Positions 22,881-35,349 of a stretch of DNA of 64,000 nucleotides are shown here, one piece after another. The number at the start of each line of letters is the position of its first letter. The stretch's first letter is position 1. The stretch is taken from positions 178,350 through 242,349 of the forward strand of contig JAVYIG010002526.1 of assembly GCA_035222895.1 (NCBI GenBank), in the 5' to 3' direction. A program made the position numbers and the translations under genes. The notes below the pieces were generated by a model. The model was not told the DNA's origin and did not search any database. It saw only the letters and a program-made list of their open reading frames with translations. This stretch comes from Strongylocentrotus droebachiensis (lineage: Eukaryota; Echinodermata; Echinoidea; Camarodonta; Strongylocentrotidae).

Positions 22881-24575
22881 AAATGTCTTCCAGCAATTAT
22901 TCTAGCGATGAAATTTCATCAATAGATAGTGACTCCTCATACTCCGATGCCTCCTTATCCCATTTTAGTGATTCTTCCCAAGAAAATGAGCCCGACAAAT
23001 TTTCAAAATATAAGTCCCACTCGTAGAGATACAAGTTTGTTGTCGAATGACGGACCATCGACGAGCGGAACTGGCCCCAGAAAACAGCTGAAAAGGTACG
23101 TTTATATCTGAAACTTAATTATATTATGATATATAGATTTGTATTGTGTCTGTTGTTGAATATAATGCTACCTCATAGTATAGAATGGTATTTTACGTAT
23201 CAATATTCCCATGTAGTGTTGAGGTTGTACACAACTTCTGAGTGAATGAGTGAATGAGTGAATGTAAACAAACGTGATAACAATAAATCCACGTAGAAAT
23301 TTCAGATTTTTGACCATTGCTACGTCTGTCAATTATATTGCCTTGCATGATATAATGTTTTGATGTGGTTTTAGGCTAAATTGTCTCTCAAATTATTTTT
23401 CTAGGAATCAGAAAACCCAACCTGATAAGCACCACGCAAGCCAAGAAGAAGAGCAAGTCTTCCAAGTCCGAGAATGCATGTGTCTGCGAGGTAAATGTCC
23501 TTACTAAGTAGAAATCTAAATCTATTGTTGATAATTTTTTTGGGTATATTTATTTCATGTTTGTTAGTTAAAGGTATTACAAAGGTTTAGTATTGGGTCA
23601 TGAATTTGGTTCAAATTAACATATTGGAAGCATAGGGTCTATGCGTTCCTACAGTTCCTACAATTGATCGTTGTCGCGGTTGAAATCGAGTCTAAAGTTA
23701 TATTATAAATAATAAACTCTTTATGTTGTATAGCTCCCTCTCAAGGTCAAGATATTAATTTAGCTATGAAACAATGTTTACTGACTAAAATAAACCGATT
23801 AGCTATTCCCGTTTGGAAATTATATATCCCAACTACATATTCTGAGATTTTCATGGTCGCAGCTACCATTGTACGGCCATAGGCGCTATTTGAAATTTAT
23901 CAAAATTTACCGGGAGCACCGGTAAATTTTTATATTCAATTTTTCTCAAAAACAGAAGTGTTTTAGGGGCTAATTTTTTTAGTGCTTATAATACATCCAC
24001 AGGGGCATCCAAATATATCAAAATTGTAAATATTCACTATCCACCCAATTTTCAAAATTTCCCAAAACTTTGTATTACCTTTAAGATCTGACATCAAAAT
24101 ATTAGAGTAGTTTACCTCATCATTATGCTAGAAAAATAATTTGCAGGTGGCACAAGATCTACCTACATTATTTTTCTCTTTCCTTTTTATTTTTTTCTTC
24201 AAAAAATTGTTCCTTTACTATTTTCTTCTCTGTATTTTATGTTTAATTGTATGTATGTTCACCCAATATATCTAAGAATAAAATAAAATCTAATTAATTG
24301 CCTACCTGAGTGGTTTACATTTCATGCACCTTGACAGCTCTATGATTACTCCGTTGTTTCACCATCCGTTCGTCGTCAGCCTGGCATCTTTTTTGCTATC
24401 ATACTTTTGTACACACATGTTCTGTGCCTTTGAATTTTTTATTATGAAATACATAAATACTTGTACTAAGTATTGATTGCATGTTCATAAATGTACCAAT
24501 GCATGATTATTCTAACCCCTAACTCACATTTCATTTATATCTTTACAGATCCATTGAAACTAATCAAGAGACAAT
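22881..24575 (+). pseudogene. Possible three-exon mini-gene with acidic Ser-rich N-terminus
   Basis: An ATG opens a Ser/Asp-rich frame (MSSSNYSSDEISSIDSDSS). After a frame change near 23,010 another frame gives PTRRDTSLLSNDGPSTSGTG and QLKR to a GTACGT donor. A second exon (about 23,405-23,490, acceptor TTTTTCTAG, donor GTAAAT) is Lys/Ser-rich in one frame. A third (from 24,550, acceptor CTTTACAG) stops at once. The acidic serine-rich start resembles the N-terminus of some DNA-transposon proteins, but no catalytic domain is present. Coding status is doubtful. Confidence 0.3.
23568..24084. mobile_element. TTAA-type MITE, copy 2
   Basis: The left end TTAAAGGTATTACAAAGG and right end CTTTGTATTACCTTTAA are inverted. 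The interior matches 16,752-17,262. It lies in an intron of the possible mini-gene. Confidence 0.75.
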
Positions 24576-25136
24576 GAACATGTAACGTACAACCACCATT
24601 TGATTAGATGCCTGTGAACAGCATGACCAACATCTGTATCCTTTACATTAGTAGTTGTTTCCATTTTATTATGTAATTCTTATGTCTAATCAATAATCAT
24701 TGAGATTCATAGGCAAGTACAACATGTATGTGTACACAATGAGTGCCTGCATATTGTGAAGATAAAGGACCATATACTTATGATACATGGTAATGATGGT
24801 ATACTTTGTAAAACTATTTGAAAATAGTAGCATGTAAGTCTGTCATTTTCTTGTTTATATATATCTCAATGACATGACATGTCATTGATTTTGTAGTAAG
24901 TGTTTCTAGAATATGATGATTGTTATTAAGATTTTGACAGTTCCATTGAGATTGAGAAAATTATGTAACATGTCAACTGTACTATAAAGCATACGTGCAT
25001 TGTTGAAAAATCTGTTCTATGATTCATTTTATTTTGTTATCTTTGTAAATAACGAGAAAAAAATATTATTTGTCATGATTTTCTTGATGTTTGAAAATTG
25101 TATTACATTATTAAGAGCACTTTGTAATTAAATTGT

Positions 25137-25142
25137 AATAAA
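25137..25142 (+). terminator. Poly(A) signal candidate
   Basis: AATAAA about 560 nt after the third exon of the possible mini-gene. It is the first good candidate on that strand. Confidence 0.3.
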
Positions 25143-25323
25143 AGAGACAGAAAACAACACTCTCATGTCCAGAATACTGCTTTATTTGGTTACTAGTGAG
25201 GAAGAGAGCTTGTGATCGTCTGGCATATCCGCATTGGCTCAGTAATAGTCCTGAAATTCACCTCTGGAAAATAAAGTACATGTATTTTTTGGACATATTC
25301 CCTTTTATTCTTTTTGTTTGTTA

Positions 25324-25498
25324 CAGTCCACTGCCATTATAACGAGGTGCTCGGGACGAAGCCAATTTCCTTGTTAAAATGAAATAATGTTATACTCAAG
25401 TTACTGAACACATTGGTTTGTTTAAAATTGGGACTGATGAGAATTGCCTCATAATAAAATCTTGGTGTATCCATGTTCGTTATAATAGGAGTGGACTG
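25324..25498. mobile_element. Pogo/Tigger-type MITE
   Basis: The left end CAGTCCACTGCCATTATAAC and its inverse at the right (GTTATAATAGGAGTGGACTG) are flanked by TA. The CAGTC...TTATAACG terminus is typical of pogo-like elements. 175 bp, non-coding. Confidence 0.75.
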
Positions 25499-25839
25499 TA
25501 TAACATTTTCCATATATACCCATTGACTATTTTAAATGTTCTACTGAATGGATTAGACTGAAAGGATGAAGTGAATTTGGCAAACTGAGTAGGTGCATCG
25601 ATGCAAAGAAAAGAGCTGTAGGAGTAGGGTGACTATTCTACAGTGGAAACTTTTGACAATGAGGTCATGTGCAACCAAGAAATATTAACCCCCAAAAGCT
25701 GGTAAATTACCTTGTCATTTTAGGTATAACTGATCTCTTTATATCAAGTTTGCACTGTATGATTTAATTGAATATACAGAGTCGTTGACTGGATGTGTGA
25801 GATGGTAGTGCTTGAGAAATCCATGAAAAAAAAGGATGA

Positions 25840-26280
25840 ATGATCCCCCCTATTTCCTGACTATTTTTTCTGATTTCCTCACTATTTTCTTACTATTTTC
25901 TTACTAATTTTTTCCTATTTTTTTACTATTTTCTTCCTATTTTCCCACTATTTTTTTAGCTAATTTTTTCCTATTTCCTTACTATTTTTTTCCTATTTCC
26001 TCACTATTTTTTTCCTATTTCCTCACTATTTTATTACTATTTTCCCACTATTTTATTACTATTTTCTCACTAATTTTCACTGTTCACTAGCACCTAGTTA
26101 TCACTATTTTCTTCACTATTTTCTACACTATTTTTTTCCTATTTTCAGGTCTGAAAAATAGGAAAAAAATAGGAAAAAAATAGAAAAAAATTGTTTCAAC
26201 CCTATTTTTTTCCTATTCCATATTTTCGGGACTATTTTATCCCTATTTTTCCCCTATTTTTTTCCTATTTTTTTACGACT
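25840..26280 (+). repeat. Right CTATTTTTTCC array
   Basis: About 0.44 kb of TTTCCTCACTATTTT and CCTATTTTTTTC units in the same orientation as the left array. Near 26,150-26,195 there is one inverted patch (AATAGGAAAAAAATAGG). It ends directly at the resumed LINE coding sequence. Confidence 0.8.
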
Positions 26281-28128
26281 GGGGTAATGAGGAGATTATT
26301 GAAACGATGCGCGAAAGAGATCATGCCCACGATGAGGCGTTGAATAGAGTTGACGACGCATCATGGAAAAGGTACAAAGAACTAAAGAACAAGGTAAATC
26401 ATCTACTGAGAAAAAAAGAAAGAAATTATCACAGTGCTCAGATCGATGACAGTAAAGGAAATAGCAAAAAAATGTGGCAGAGTGTCAAACATATTATTCC
26501 TAAATCTAATCAGGTCTTACCCTGCAGCATTAAAGTGAATGGGGCTAAAATTACAGATGATAAAGGTATTGCTCAAATTTGTAATGAATATTTTGTTACA
26601 TGTGCTCAAAATATAACAAGTGGTATCCCAAAACATTCTGAAATAATTTTAGATGACACTGAGATTATTAATACAGAAGGCAAATTTGAGCTTCAGCAAG
26701 TCACGAACGAATTTGTTTTCAAAGAAATTGAAAACATGAGTGATGATAAAGCAACCGGAGATGATGGAATAAGTTGCCGTCTTTTAAAAATGCCAAAGCA
26801 TATCATTGTGGACTCCTTAACATACCTTATCAATAAGTCAATTACAACAGGACATGTACCAAAATGCTTGAAAAAAGCAAGGGTGATTCCAATTTATAAG
26901 ACTGGTGATATGTCCACTCCTGGTAATTACAGACCAATTTCGGTATTATCCGTTGTGAGCAAGATTTTAGAGAAAAACGAAAATGAAATATTATATCCTA
27001 ATCAGTCAGGCTTTCGTCCTCTTCACTCTACTGCAACAGCTCTAATGAAAATTGTAAAGCAGTGGGCTTTGAATTTAGATAACAATACGTTAACAGGTGT
27101 TGCTTTCATTGATTTGAGGAAAGCATTTTACACTGTCGATCACGATATTCTGTTACATAAATTGACAGCCATTGGATGTTCTGATACTAGTATGCAGTGG
27201 TTTGTATCATATCTGTCCAACCGAGAACAGATGGTTTGTTTTAAAGGGGCTACTTCGAGTTCCTCAAAAGTTATGATGGGAGTCCCACAAGGTTCGATTC
27301 TAGGGCCACTCCTTTTTTCTATCTACATAAATAGTTTACCCAAATGTATTCATGATGGCATTGTTGATATGTATGCTGACGACACAACTATAACAGTCAG
27401 CGGGAGTAATGTCACAGAAGTAGAAAAAAAGCTAACCAAAGGTATGGAAAACATATTTTCATGGGTAACAACAAACCGCCCTGTTCTTGATGCGGATAAG
27501 ACAAATATGATGCTTATTGGATCACAATCAGTTCTTAACGGAGTAAATGATTTTTCTGTCACACTAAACGCCAGCTGTTTGAAAAGAGTAAAAATGGCAA
27601 AATGCCTGGGTGTCATGATTGACGAGGAGTTACTTTGGACGGAGCATGTGGAAAAAGTTATTAAAACTGCTCAAAAAAATATCAGTGTAATTAAGCGAGC
27701 CAAAAATTATGTTCCAACAAGATCTCTAAAACTTCTGTATAATGCCATCGTACTTCCTCATTTTGATTATTGTTTCTCGGTGTGGTCTGAGCGATTTCAA
27801 AGACAAACGATTACATTTCAAAAGGTTCAAAAAACGAGCTGCACGTGTAGTGCTGGGAGAAGGATTTGAAGTATCTTCACATTATATGTTTAGTCGCTTA
27901 GGATGGATGCCTATTCAGACACGTTTCCAGTTTGGACGTGCAGTGATGATGTATACATCAATGCATGACATGGCACCAACATACTTAAAACAAGATTTAC
28001 ATCAAAATAGTCCTCTAATTTCTGGAATTAGAGTATGGAACCAACTTAAAAGTCCTGTCAAAATGTCACCTACTTTGAACAGTTTTAAAAACGCTCTAAA
28101 AGCCCTGTTATCTGTAGATGACGTGTAA
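26281..28128 (+). pseudogene. LINE ORF2, C-terminal part: reverse transcriptase
   Basis: RT motifs in order: KARVIPIYKTGD, NYRPISVLSVVSKILEK, NQSGFRPLHST, AFIDLRKAFYTVDHD, GVPQGSILGPLLF, MYADDTTI (catalytic YADD) and KCLGVMIDEEL. About ten residues are missing after KILEK. A frameshift near 27,835 moves the C-terminus (RAARVVLGEGF ... ALKALLSVDDV) to another frame, and the GPxxWN region is shortened. Not functional. Confidence 0.85.
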
Positions 28129-28624
28129 GTGAATTTTGGTGGTTTCGTGCAAAGGTAACCATGTTTTTCCTATTTGCAAAATTATGAAATTTGGTTGACA
28201 TGGTTATCGTTATATTATGTATTCATACATGTAATGTATCCATTTTCAGCTATCTTGTAAACAACCATAGTGTATTAGTTAAAGAGCAATTGAATGTAAA
28301 TATGTATATAACAATTTTGGTATCCCGTGCGTTAAGCTTTATCAGATTATTAAATGAACGTTTTAAAAAATTGTATTTAATTTGAAAATTCCATTCACCT
28401 ATTTCTTGTAAATGATCAAGGATGATTGTTGAATGATCAGTTATTTCAAGGGGATACCAATTAATTTGTATTTTACCTGTTTATATGCTTGTGTATTTAT
28501 CTATTTTGTTTTTGATGCTGTTATTTGTTTATTATTACCAAACAGGGCCTCATGGAAGACCACCAAATTGGTGATATGTGCCTCCCTGTATAAATATCAG
28601 AAAAAAAAAATAAAAAAAAAATAG
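28129..28624 (+). mobile_element. 3' UTR and tail of the CR1-type LINE
   Basis: Non-coding stretch with GGGCCTCATGGAAGACCACC and CTCCCTGTATAAATA shortly before an A-rich tail, as is common at the 3' end of CR1/Jockey-like LINEs. Confidence 0.55.
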
Positions 28625-28869
28625 GTTAGCATACTAAAATCGTGACTAATAGATGGTCTATTTTCATGAAAATATAGTTAGCTCTTTCTAGTTTTAATTA
28701 CTAACCGATCTCGTGATAGAATGGCGCCAGGCTGCAGCTAGGTAGAGGTCACCATGGCAATAGCCTGACCCGATCTAAATAGCTAAACGGGTCTCGACCT
28801 GCTCCAAATTGTTTCTGAAACTATCGGCGGAATGAAGGATAGAATGACAAATTAAACCTTGCTTCATTT

Positions 28870-31270
28870 TGAGTTTCAGTTTGAGCTGCTCTGATGTCCT
28901 AGGTCAACTGTTGTTTGGCGGTCTCTGTCATTGTCAGCTGTAATGACAATGTCGTATGCAAATCTTAGGTTGTTGATCAGCTGTCCCTGTACTCCATTCA
29001 CTCTGACTGCACTGCTTGATCGTTGGTAGAGGGCTTGAAGTAGGTGTATCAATTTTGACGAATATCTAAAGAGGTTCATTGCTTTTCACAGACCCTTCTG
29101 CCAGACTGAGTCGAATGCCTTTTCGTAATCGATGAAGCAGCATAGGAGACTCTAAATTCTTTCAAGGAGCTTTTTCATCAATTGTCTCAGGGTGAACAAT
29201 TGATCCATAATGGAACGTCCTGGACGGAATCCAGCTTGTGCTTCGGACAGCACTTCTTCTGTTTTCTTCATGATCCTTTGCTGGAGGATGATACTGAACA
29301 CTTTCCCTGCATGGCTTAGCAGGCTAAGACCCCTGTAGTTTCAAAAATTGAGTTTTTTTCTTTCTTGTAGATTGGTGTTATTATGGCTTTTCCCCAGTCA
29401 GTCGGAAAAGTTTCTTCCCGCCATATTTTGTTGCACATTTGTTGAGTATGGTAATACGATACCTGTTGATCCAGCATCTTTGAGTTCCTCTCCTGTGATG
29501 CTGTCAAATCCAGGTGCTTTCTCTTTTGCAAGTTTCCGGACAACGAATTCTACTTCATCTCGCATAATGTCTGGAACTGGGTCGAGCCTGGCCATCTGAG
29601 GTTTGTTAGTAGCTTCTACATTTGTTTGGTTCTGGTTATTGTACAGCTTTCTTTCCATCGGTCTTTAACGTCTTTCATCTCGGTAAGGATTTCTCCATTT
29701 TGCTTTTCACTGCCTGCATTCTGATGTTAGATTTCTTAGTGATTTGTTTAATCGTTTTGTAGACTGCATTGGAATTAGTAGCCTGACGTGAGATTTCCAC
29801 TTTTTGCATAGATCCCGTATCCATTTGTCTCTGCAACCTTTTGTTTACCTTCGTATTTCTCTGTTAAGGAAGTTGTATCTCAGTCTTTTGTTTGGGTCTC
29901 TTTGTTTGTCTTGTTTCGCTTCCTTTCTCTCATCACTCAGTCGGATGACTTCCTCCCTTATTCAGGGTTCTTGTTGTTTTGATTTGTATATCCTATACTA
30001 TCTGTGATGTTTCATTAAAGGCTGATTTTACTTCGTTCCATAGGTTTTCTACATTTGTGTCATCTTCACCCAGCAGAGGGTCAAACTTTCAACCTATTTC
30101 AATTCCATAATCTGTTCTGGTTTTCGGGTCTTATTAGTTTTGGTTATAATTAACTGATGGTTTGATCCTACATCAGCACTTGGAAAGGTTCTTGCATTAC
30201 TAATTGAGTTTTTCCATTTTTTGTTGACCATAATAAAATCAATTTTATTATGGGTCTTTTGGTCTGGTGATTCCCACGTCCACTGGCGGCTTCCTTTGCT
30301 TTGTTTGTAGAGCGTGTTTGTGATGATCGGGTCGTTTGCTGCACAGAAATTAAGAAGCTTTTCTCACCTGGGATTGGCCTCCCCAAGTCCATATTGACCC
30401 ATAACCTGGTTCCATTGCTTGAAGTTTGATCCTACCTTCGCATTTAGGTCACCCATTACTACAGTGTGAGTCAAAAAAAGTTTACACCTAGAAAATTGCT
30501 ATTTATTTTAAAAATCATCTACAAACGGTAAATTATTACACATGTAATGAAAGAGTGTTTTATCCCAAATCAGTTGATATTTTTGTTGGGTATGTGTTCA
30601 CGCTTGGATGAACAGGAGGCATTGTTTGCGTTAGTGCAAAATTCGACTTGCGCCAAAGTTGCTTAAGTGATGTTTGAATAAAACAATTGGGATTTGGGTA
30701 TTAATTCGGTCTTTGCAGATCCCACATTCTTAACAAAATTAATCATGGCACACATATCAAAATATCGAAAATGTTGTGCGCGCGTGTGTGTGTGTGACTT
30801 TGCCTCTGCAAATTTTACTTGATACATTAAATTCATTCTCTCACTCCGCTAATCCGAACATAATACATACTGTAGGCGTAACTTTGGCGCAAGTCGATTT
30901 TGCACTCTCGCAAACAATGCCTCCTGTTCATTTAAGCGTGAACACATACCACACAAAAGTAATACCAACTGATTTGAGGAAACACACTCTTTCATAAGAT
31001 GTATAATAATTCACTGTTCATAGATGATTTTTAAAATAATTAGCAATTTTCTAGGTGTAAACTTTTTTTTTACTCACACGGTATAAGAAGGTCTTTTCTT
31101 GGAGCTTTCTCTATCGTAGCTTGAAGTAGGTTGTACAATTCATCAATTTCCTCTTCACTGTTTGCTGTGTTTGGAGCTTAGACCTGTATTATGGTCAATG
31201 ATCATGTTGGTACTTCAAATCTTGCTGAAATAATTCTTGGTGAGATGTGGTTGTAGCCAAGAAGTCCATT
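28870..31270 (-). mobile_element. Decayed APE-type LINE, minus strand, interrupted by a MITE
   Basis: On the minus strand the endonuclease reads LGYNHISPRIISARFEVPT, EEEIDELYNLLQATIEK, then MGDLNAKVGSNFKQWNQV, QWTWESPDQKTHNKIDFIMV, followed by FPSADVGSNHQLI. RT parts follow: LAKEKAPGFDSITGEEL, WGKAIITPIYKKEK, LIHLLQALYQRSSSAVRVNG and NLRFAYDIVI (YADD replaced by AYD). Many frameshifts and stops, so inactive. It resembles the RTE/Proto-like LINEs often misannotated as craniofacial development protein 2. Confidence 0.75.
30466..31078. mobile_element. Palindromic mariner-type MITE inside the LINE endonuclease
   Basis: The left end CAGTGTGAGTCAAAAAAAGT and the inverted right end (ACTTTTTTTTTACTCACACGG) bound about 610 bp with long imperfect arms (for example ACTTGCGCCAAAGTT and AACTTTGGCGCAAGT). 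TA flanks both sides. Removing it restores the endonuclease frame between LLI and MGDLNAKV, which shows it inserted after the LINE. Confidence 0.8.
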
Positions 31271-31279
31271 TTGGGCCGT

Positions 31280-34200
31280 TTTGTTAAGGAACACCCATTC
31301 ACCCATTCACAACAAACAGTGACCATAAGTTTTCTGGGATGGTTGGCACACTTCATAAACTTCCTTTTAAAACTACTTTTAAGAGCCACTCCTAAATATC
31401 TGCATACATCACAACATTCAGTGAAAATTGTGTTTTTATTTCAGAGCAAATTTTACGATAAAAACTGATTATCTTGGTTAATTTTGCCAATGATATCGGA
31501 GAAAGAACGCATTGTATTCCTCGAAATGAAATGGATATATGCAGTAGTGTTGTTAAATGCCACACATGGCACTATAGCAATATTGGAGCCAAAACGGACA
31601 GACAGTGATGGGTTCAGGCTTGGTGGTCTCCGATTCCCTACGGTCTCCAATTCCCTACACCTACCCTTTATCTTGTAAAATATGAATACACTTGTGCACC
31701 ATAATTGTTGTATCATTATTAATTATTATGTTGTTCTATTTAGTTATTGATGTACTGCTTTAGTTAAGACTTCATTACGTCTGACCCTCGTAGCTCGCAA
31801 ACCCGAGTAAATGGCCATGAAGTCGGGTATTGAAATACCCCCTTCTTTGCTTGCTGCAGAGGAGGCCTAACCCAACTGATCAACTTGTTTTTCAAATATA
31901 GTTCGCGCTACTTTCCGTCTCTCTCTCTCTCTCTCTCTCTCCGACTCTGTTTCTTTCAGGCTGCCTCCTTCAGTCTATCTCTCCTCTCTCTTCTCTCCTT
32001 TCTATCTATCTCTCCCTTCCCTACTTCTCTGTCAATCCCTCTCTCCTCATGTTTATTCAAGGTATCTCTTTGGTTTATTTATGTCCGTCTCTCGATCCAT
32101 TCCCGGGTGTCCGTTTCTCTCTCTCTCTCTCCCCCTCTCTCCGAATTTTTTATTCTCTCTTCTCTCTTCTCTCTCTCTCTCTCTCTATCTGATTGGCGGC
32201 CGTTTTTCTTCTTCTTCTTCTTCTTCTTCTTCTTCTTCTTCTTCTTCTTCTTCTCAGTCTATAGTGGCCTAGTCTTTTTCTCCAAGTCGAAGCGACAGTC
32301 CTCGGGTTTTTGCTGGTTGAAAAACCCCATTCATAAATTATGAGTCCTTATAACTCGGGTTTTGAAACAGCCCCTTCACCTGCGCATTGATAATAACAAG
32401 AAAGTTCTCTTTACACTGCACTATTTAACGATTTTCGGTCTTGTGTCAGAAGCTTGTTATATCTTAATTTATATTAACATGTACTTTTATTATCAGTGAA
32501 TACTCATGCAACGGAATTCAGCGTCTTAATGATGTTTATTAGGGGGACACTTCGTCCGCACATGTGGACAACTCAGTGCAGTCACGTTAGGGTTACTACC
32601 ATTGACCTAGAGGTCAGTGGTTACTATGGGGTTACTATTGCGATCTGTGAATCTCTCTTCTCCCTTCCAGCAACGATCACTGGCAATACCACATTGTTGA
32701 CCTGGGGATCAGTGGTTATTGGCAGCCTCCCATCCAAGCAAAAAGCAAGTAAAGGGGTTATTTCAATTTTTCTACGAGGACTTTACGTCATGTTTATCAG
32801 AATTTTTGTTTGAGGATAATTTCATTATATCTTTTACATCTGACATATTTGATATGCCTAATTACACTTCCCTCTCCTCGGGCACACGTATGGGTAGGCA
32901 GGTACACGTGCAGGGAGGTGGTTTGACCGGCGACCGACTTGACCACATGCTCTTTGGAGTACAACAACGACAATAAGAATCGCACATTTTTTAAAAAACA
33001 CGTCATTAAATTAAAAACTAAATAAATAAACTTAACATTCAAATACTACTACCGCATAACCACATACAATACACTTGTATAATGGTTAAATTTCCCCCTA
33101 ATCTAACTGCGCCCCTGCACGTGCTGCAGGTGCCACCTTCATACATGACCTCAATCTCATGTTCACAAACGTACGTACGTACGTACGCGCGCGGTCATGA
33201 ACATAAATATTTATGACCTCCTTTTAAGAGGCTAGACTACCTGTAGGATCGAATATATATTTGCCATTTTCCACGTTTGGAAGAACAGGGGAAATTCTGA
33301 ACTATCGACAAATTATCCTATTTTAATGATCCGAACGGTAAGTTTTCAAAATGGCTTAGATATTATATGAAAGTATAACTATGTTTTGTTGTTTTAATGA
33401 TTGTAATTAATTGAAAGGATTAACATAAGTTACCTAAATTTTGGTTACAAAATGGGATAAGGATCGTGTATCTACTTTAAGATATAACACATGACATGTA
33501 CAGTGACATTTGCGTGTGTCATCTAGCGATAACGCACATACTATTACTAGGGATGCGGTATGAGTTTGTGATACAGTTTTATCATAAACTGCTCCTATAT
33601 GATTATGAAGTTTGTTCACATAAATGAGACTGTAACGGATGCTGTTATTGTTCTGAGTATCTTATATATACAAAAGATATTGGATTTTGAGGTACTATTA
33701 CTAAAAAACATTATAATATACACTTTTTCACATGGAATAGGAGATCAGGAAGGTGTTGGAGGGGGTGTTCTGCATGGCACAGAAAAAAAAAAAAAAAAAT
33801 TAAATGTCGACATAGATCATCAAATCTTTCTCTTTTCTTCTGCATGATGTCAACAGAATTACTACAAGACTTGGTAAAAATGATGTATTATGAGTATAAT
33901 TTCTTTGTTGTCATGTTCTTTAATCTTCAATTAAGTCCCTTTAAGGCTTTAACCTTATATTACAATCATATTTGAACATAAGAAAGTTTGATAACTTACA
34001 CATTTCCCCTTACAGGACAGTTGTAAAACTTACAGGTGCTATAGGGGTGGGGTGAGATTGCCATTGGGTAAACATGTAGTTGCAAGATAGTATTAGTATT
34101 TGTCATCACTTTTATGTCTGTTCACTGTGAGAGTTTAACATGGCAAACCTGCAATTTTTTTTTGATAACTAGCTCCCTTAAATAAATTTATTTAAAAAGA

Positions 34201-34439
34201 AGTTTTCTTGACTACTCGTATGTCAGTACTATAATGAAGATCATTTGAAAAGATATAAAACTTATATTATATTTCAACCAAAATTTTGAGTAATGCAAAG
34301 ACAAAAATGTGTCCATCGATTGTACTTGTAATGATATAGCAAATTTTAATATTACCTAAGTAATGAAGCAACGGACTCGTATTGGGAACCAATTATACAT
34401 TTTGAGGTTAAGGATCATTTATTAACTTTGAATATAAAG
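31280..34439. other. Gene-poor stretch with CT and TTC microsatellites
   Basis: Holds (CT)n-rich sequence at 31,918-32,190, a (TTC)n run at 32,206-32,254, an ACGT palindromic run at about 33,170-33,187 and poly-A near 33,783. The ORF at 32,496-32,813 contains VTTIDLEVSGYYGVTIAIC, faintly Ig-like, but I cannot support it as a gene. Confidence 0.5.
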
Positions 34440-35330
34440 AATTATTGTGGTTTTGATAATACTCCAGCTCGATTGCTGAAAAATGTTGCTGATTTAATTG
34501 AAGACGATAAGTTAATATTTTTAACCACTCACAATTGATGGGTGTGGTTCTAGAGGCGATGACATTACCTAAAATTACACTTATTTTTTAAAAGGGAGAG
34601 AGAGAGAAATACCAGGTAATAACCGACCAATCTCAGTGTTGCCTCTTTTTGCAATTGTATTCGAGAAACTAAAAAAATAACAGGCTACACGATTATTTTG
34701 GAATATACGATGTCTTGTATAATCACCAATATGTTTGACGTAAACACTATAGTACAAAGTTGTCGTTAAACAATTCAGTTATTGATGTACTAAAATCGTT
34801 GGATAAGGGTTGTATTCCTAGAATTTCATAAAACTTTTGACACGATAGACCACTCAATACTGGCTAGTAAACTAGAACATCATGGAGAGAGGGAACTGCC
34901 TAGATTTCGGTGTGTGAACTATAATGGATATTGCTCATTATAACAGATAATAACGTGTGGTGTTCCTCAGGGGCCAGTATTGGGATCTACATTTTTTTTA
35001 AATTATATAAATGATTTGCAAAACTCGACAGATTATTTAAATTTTCCACTTTTCGCTGATGATTCTAACGTGTTTCATATATTTTCACTAAATTTACATG
35101 CAGTAGATGAATAAACCTAGAGTAAATTTGTTAAAAGCTCATTATTTACTTATAAGAGGGAGTAGACAACCAATAGGTATTCAAGGAGTATTGAAAATAG
35201 CCGACACCGAAATAAATAAAGTGGAAGTTTTATTTTTTGTAGGAATCCATATAGAACAACATTTGACTTGGAAATCTCATATTGAAAGAAAAAATAAGTG
35301 TCGAAAATAATATCGCTAGTGATATTCGTT
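34440..35330 (+). mobile_element. Decayed LINE reverse transcriptase
   Basis: Fragments in shifting frames give NRPISVLPLFAIVFEKL, NSVIDVLKSLDKG, GVPQGPVLGSTFFLNYIND, FPLFADDSNVF (FADD box) and GIHIEQHLTWKSHIE. Order and spacing fit an RT domain of the Jockey/CR1 group. Stops are frequent. Confidence 0.65.
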
Positions 35331-35349
35331 TGTCTCGCAATGTGGTCAA

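Larger units (their letters stand above)
21471..26280. mobile_element. 4.8-kb composite insertion inside LINE ORF2
   Basis: The LINE coding frame stops after NACPWTT and resumes as GNEEIIETMRERD. The intervening DNA is bounded on both sides by long arrays of a CTATTTTTTCC-like motif in the same orientation. Between them lie a palindromic 257-bp element, a possible three-exon mini-gene, a TTAA-type MITE and a pogo-type MITE. I found neither terminal inverted repeats nor a clear target duplication at the outer edges, so its class is unknown. Confidence 0.6.
19670..28624 (+). mobile_element. CR1-type LINE, decayed, split by a 4.8-kb insertion
   Basis: A plus-strand non-LTR retrotransposon with ORF1 (SGNH esterase, 19,683-20,259), ORF2 endonuclease (20,556 to about 21,470), ORF2 reverse transcriptase (about 26,281-28,128) and a 3' UTR ending in an A-rich tail near 28,600-28,622. 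The esterase-type ORF1 and RT motifs place it in the CR1/L2 group. ORF1 and ORF2 both contain frameshifts, and the RT has small deletions, so it is dead. The gap at 21,470-26,280 is a separate insertion inside ORF2. Confidence 0.8.

Noticed and set aside
31885..32343. Ser/Leu-rich 152-codon ORF
   Set aside because: Produced by the CT and TTC microsatellites.
32496..32813. ORF with VTTIDLEVSGYYGV, reminiscent of the end of an Ig domain, and a TITGNTTLLTW segment after a good acceptor
   Set aside because: No cysteine/tryptophan pattern, no matching upstream exon, and the DNA shows short internal near-repeats that explain the similarity.
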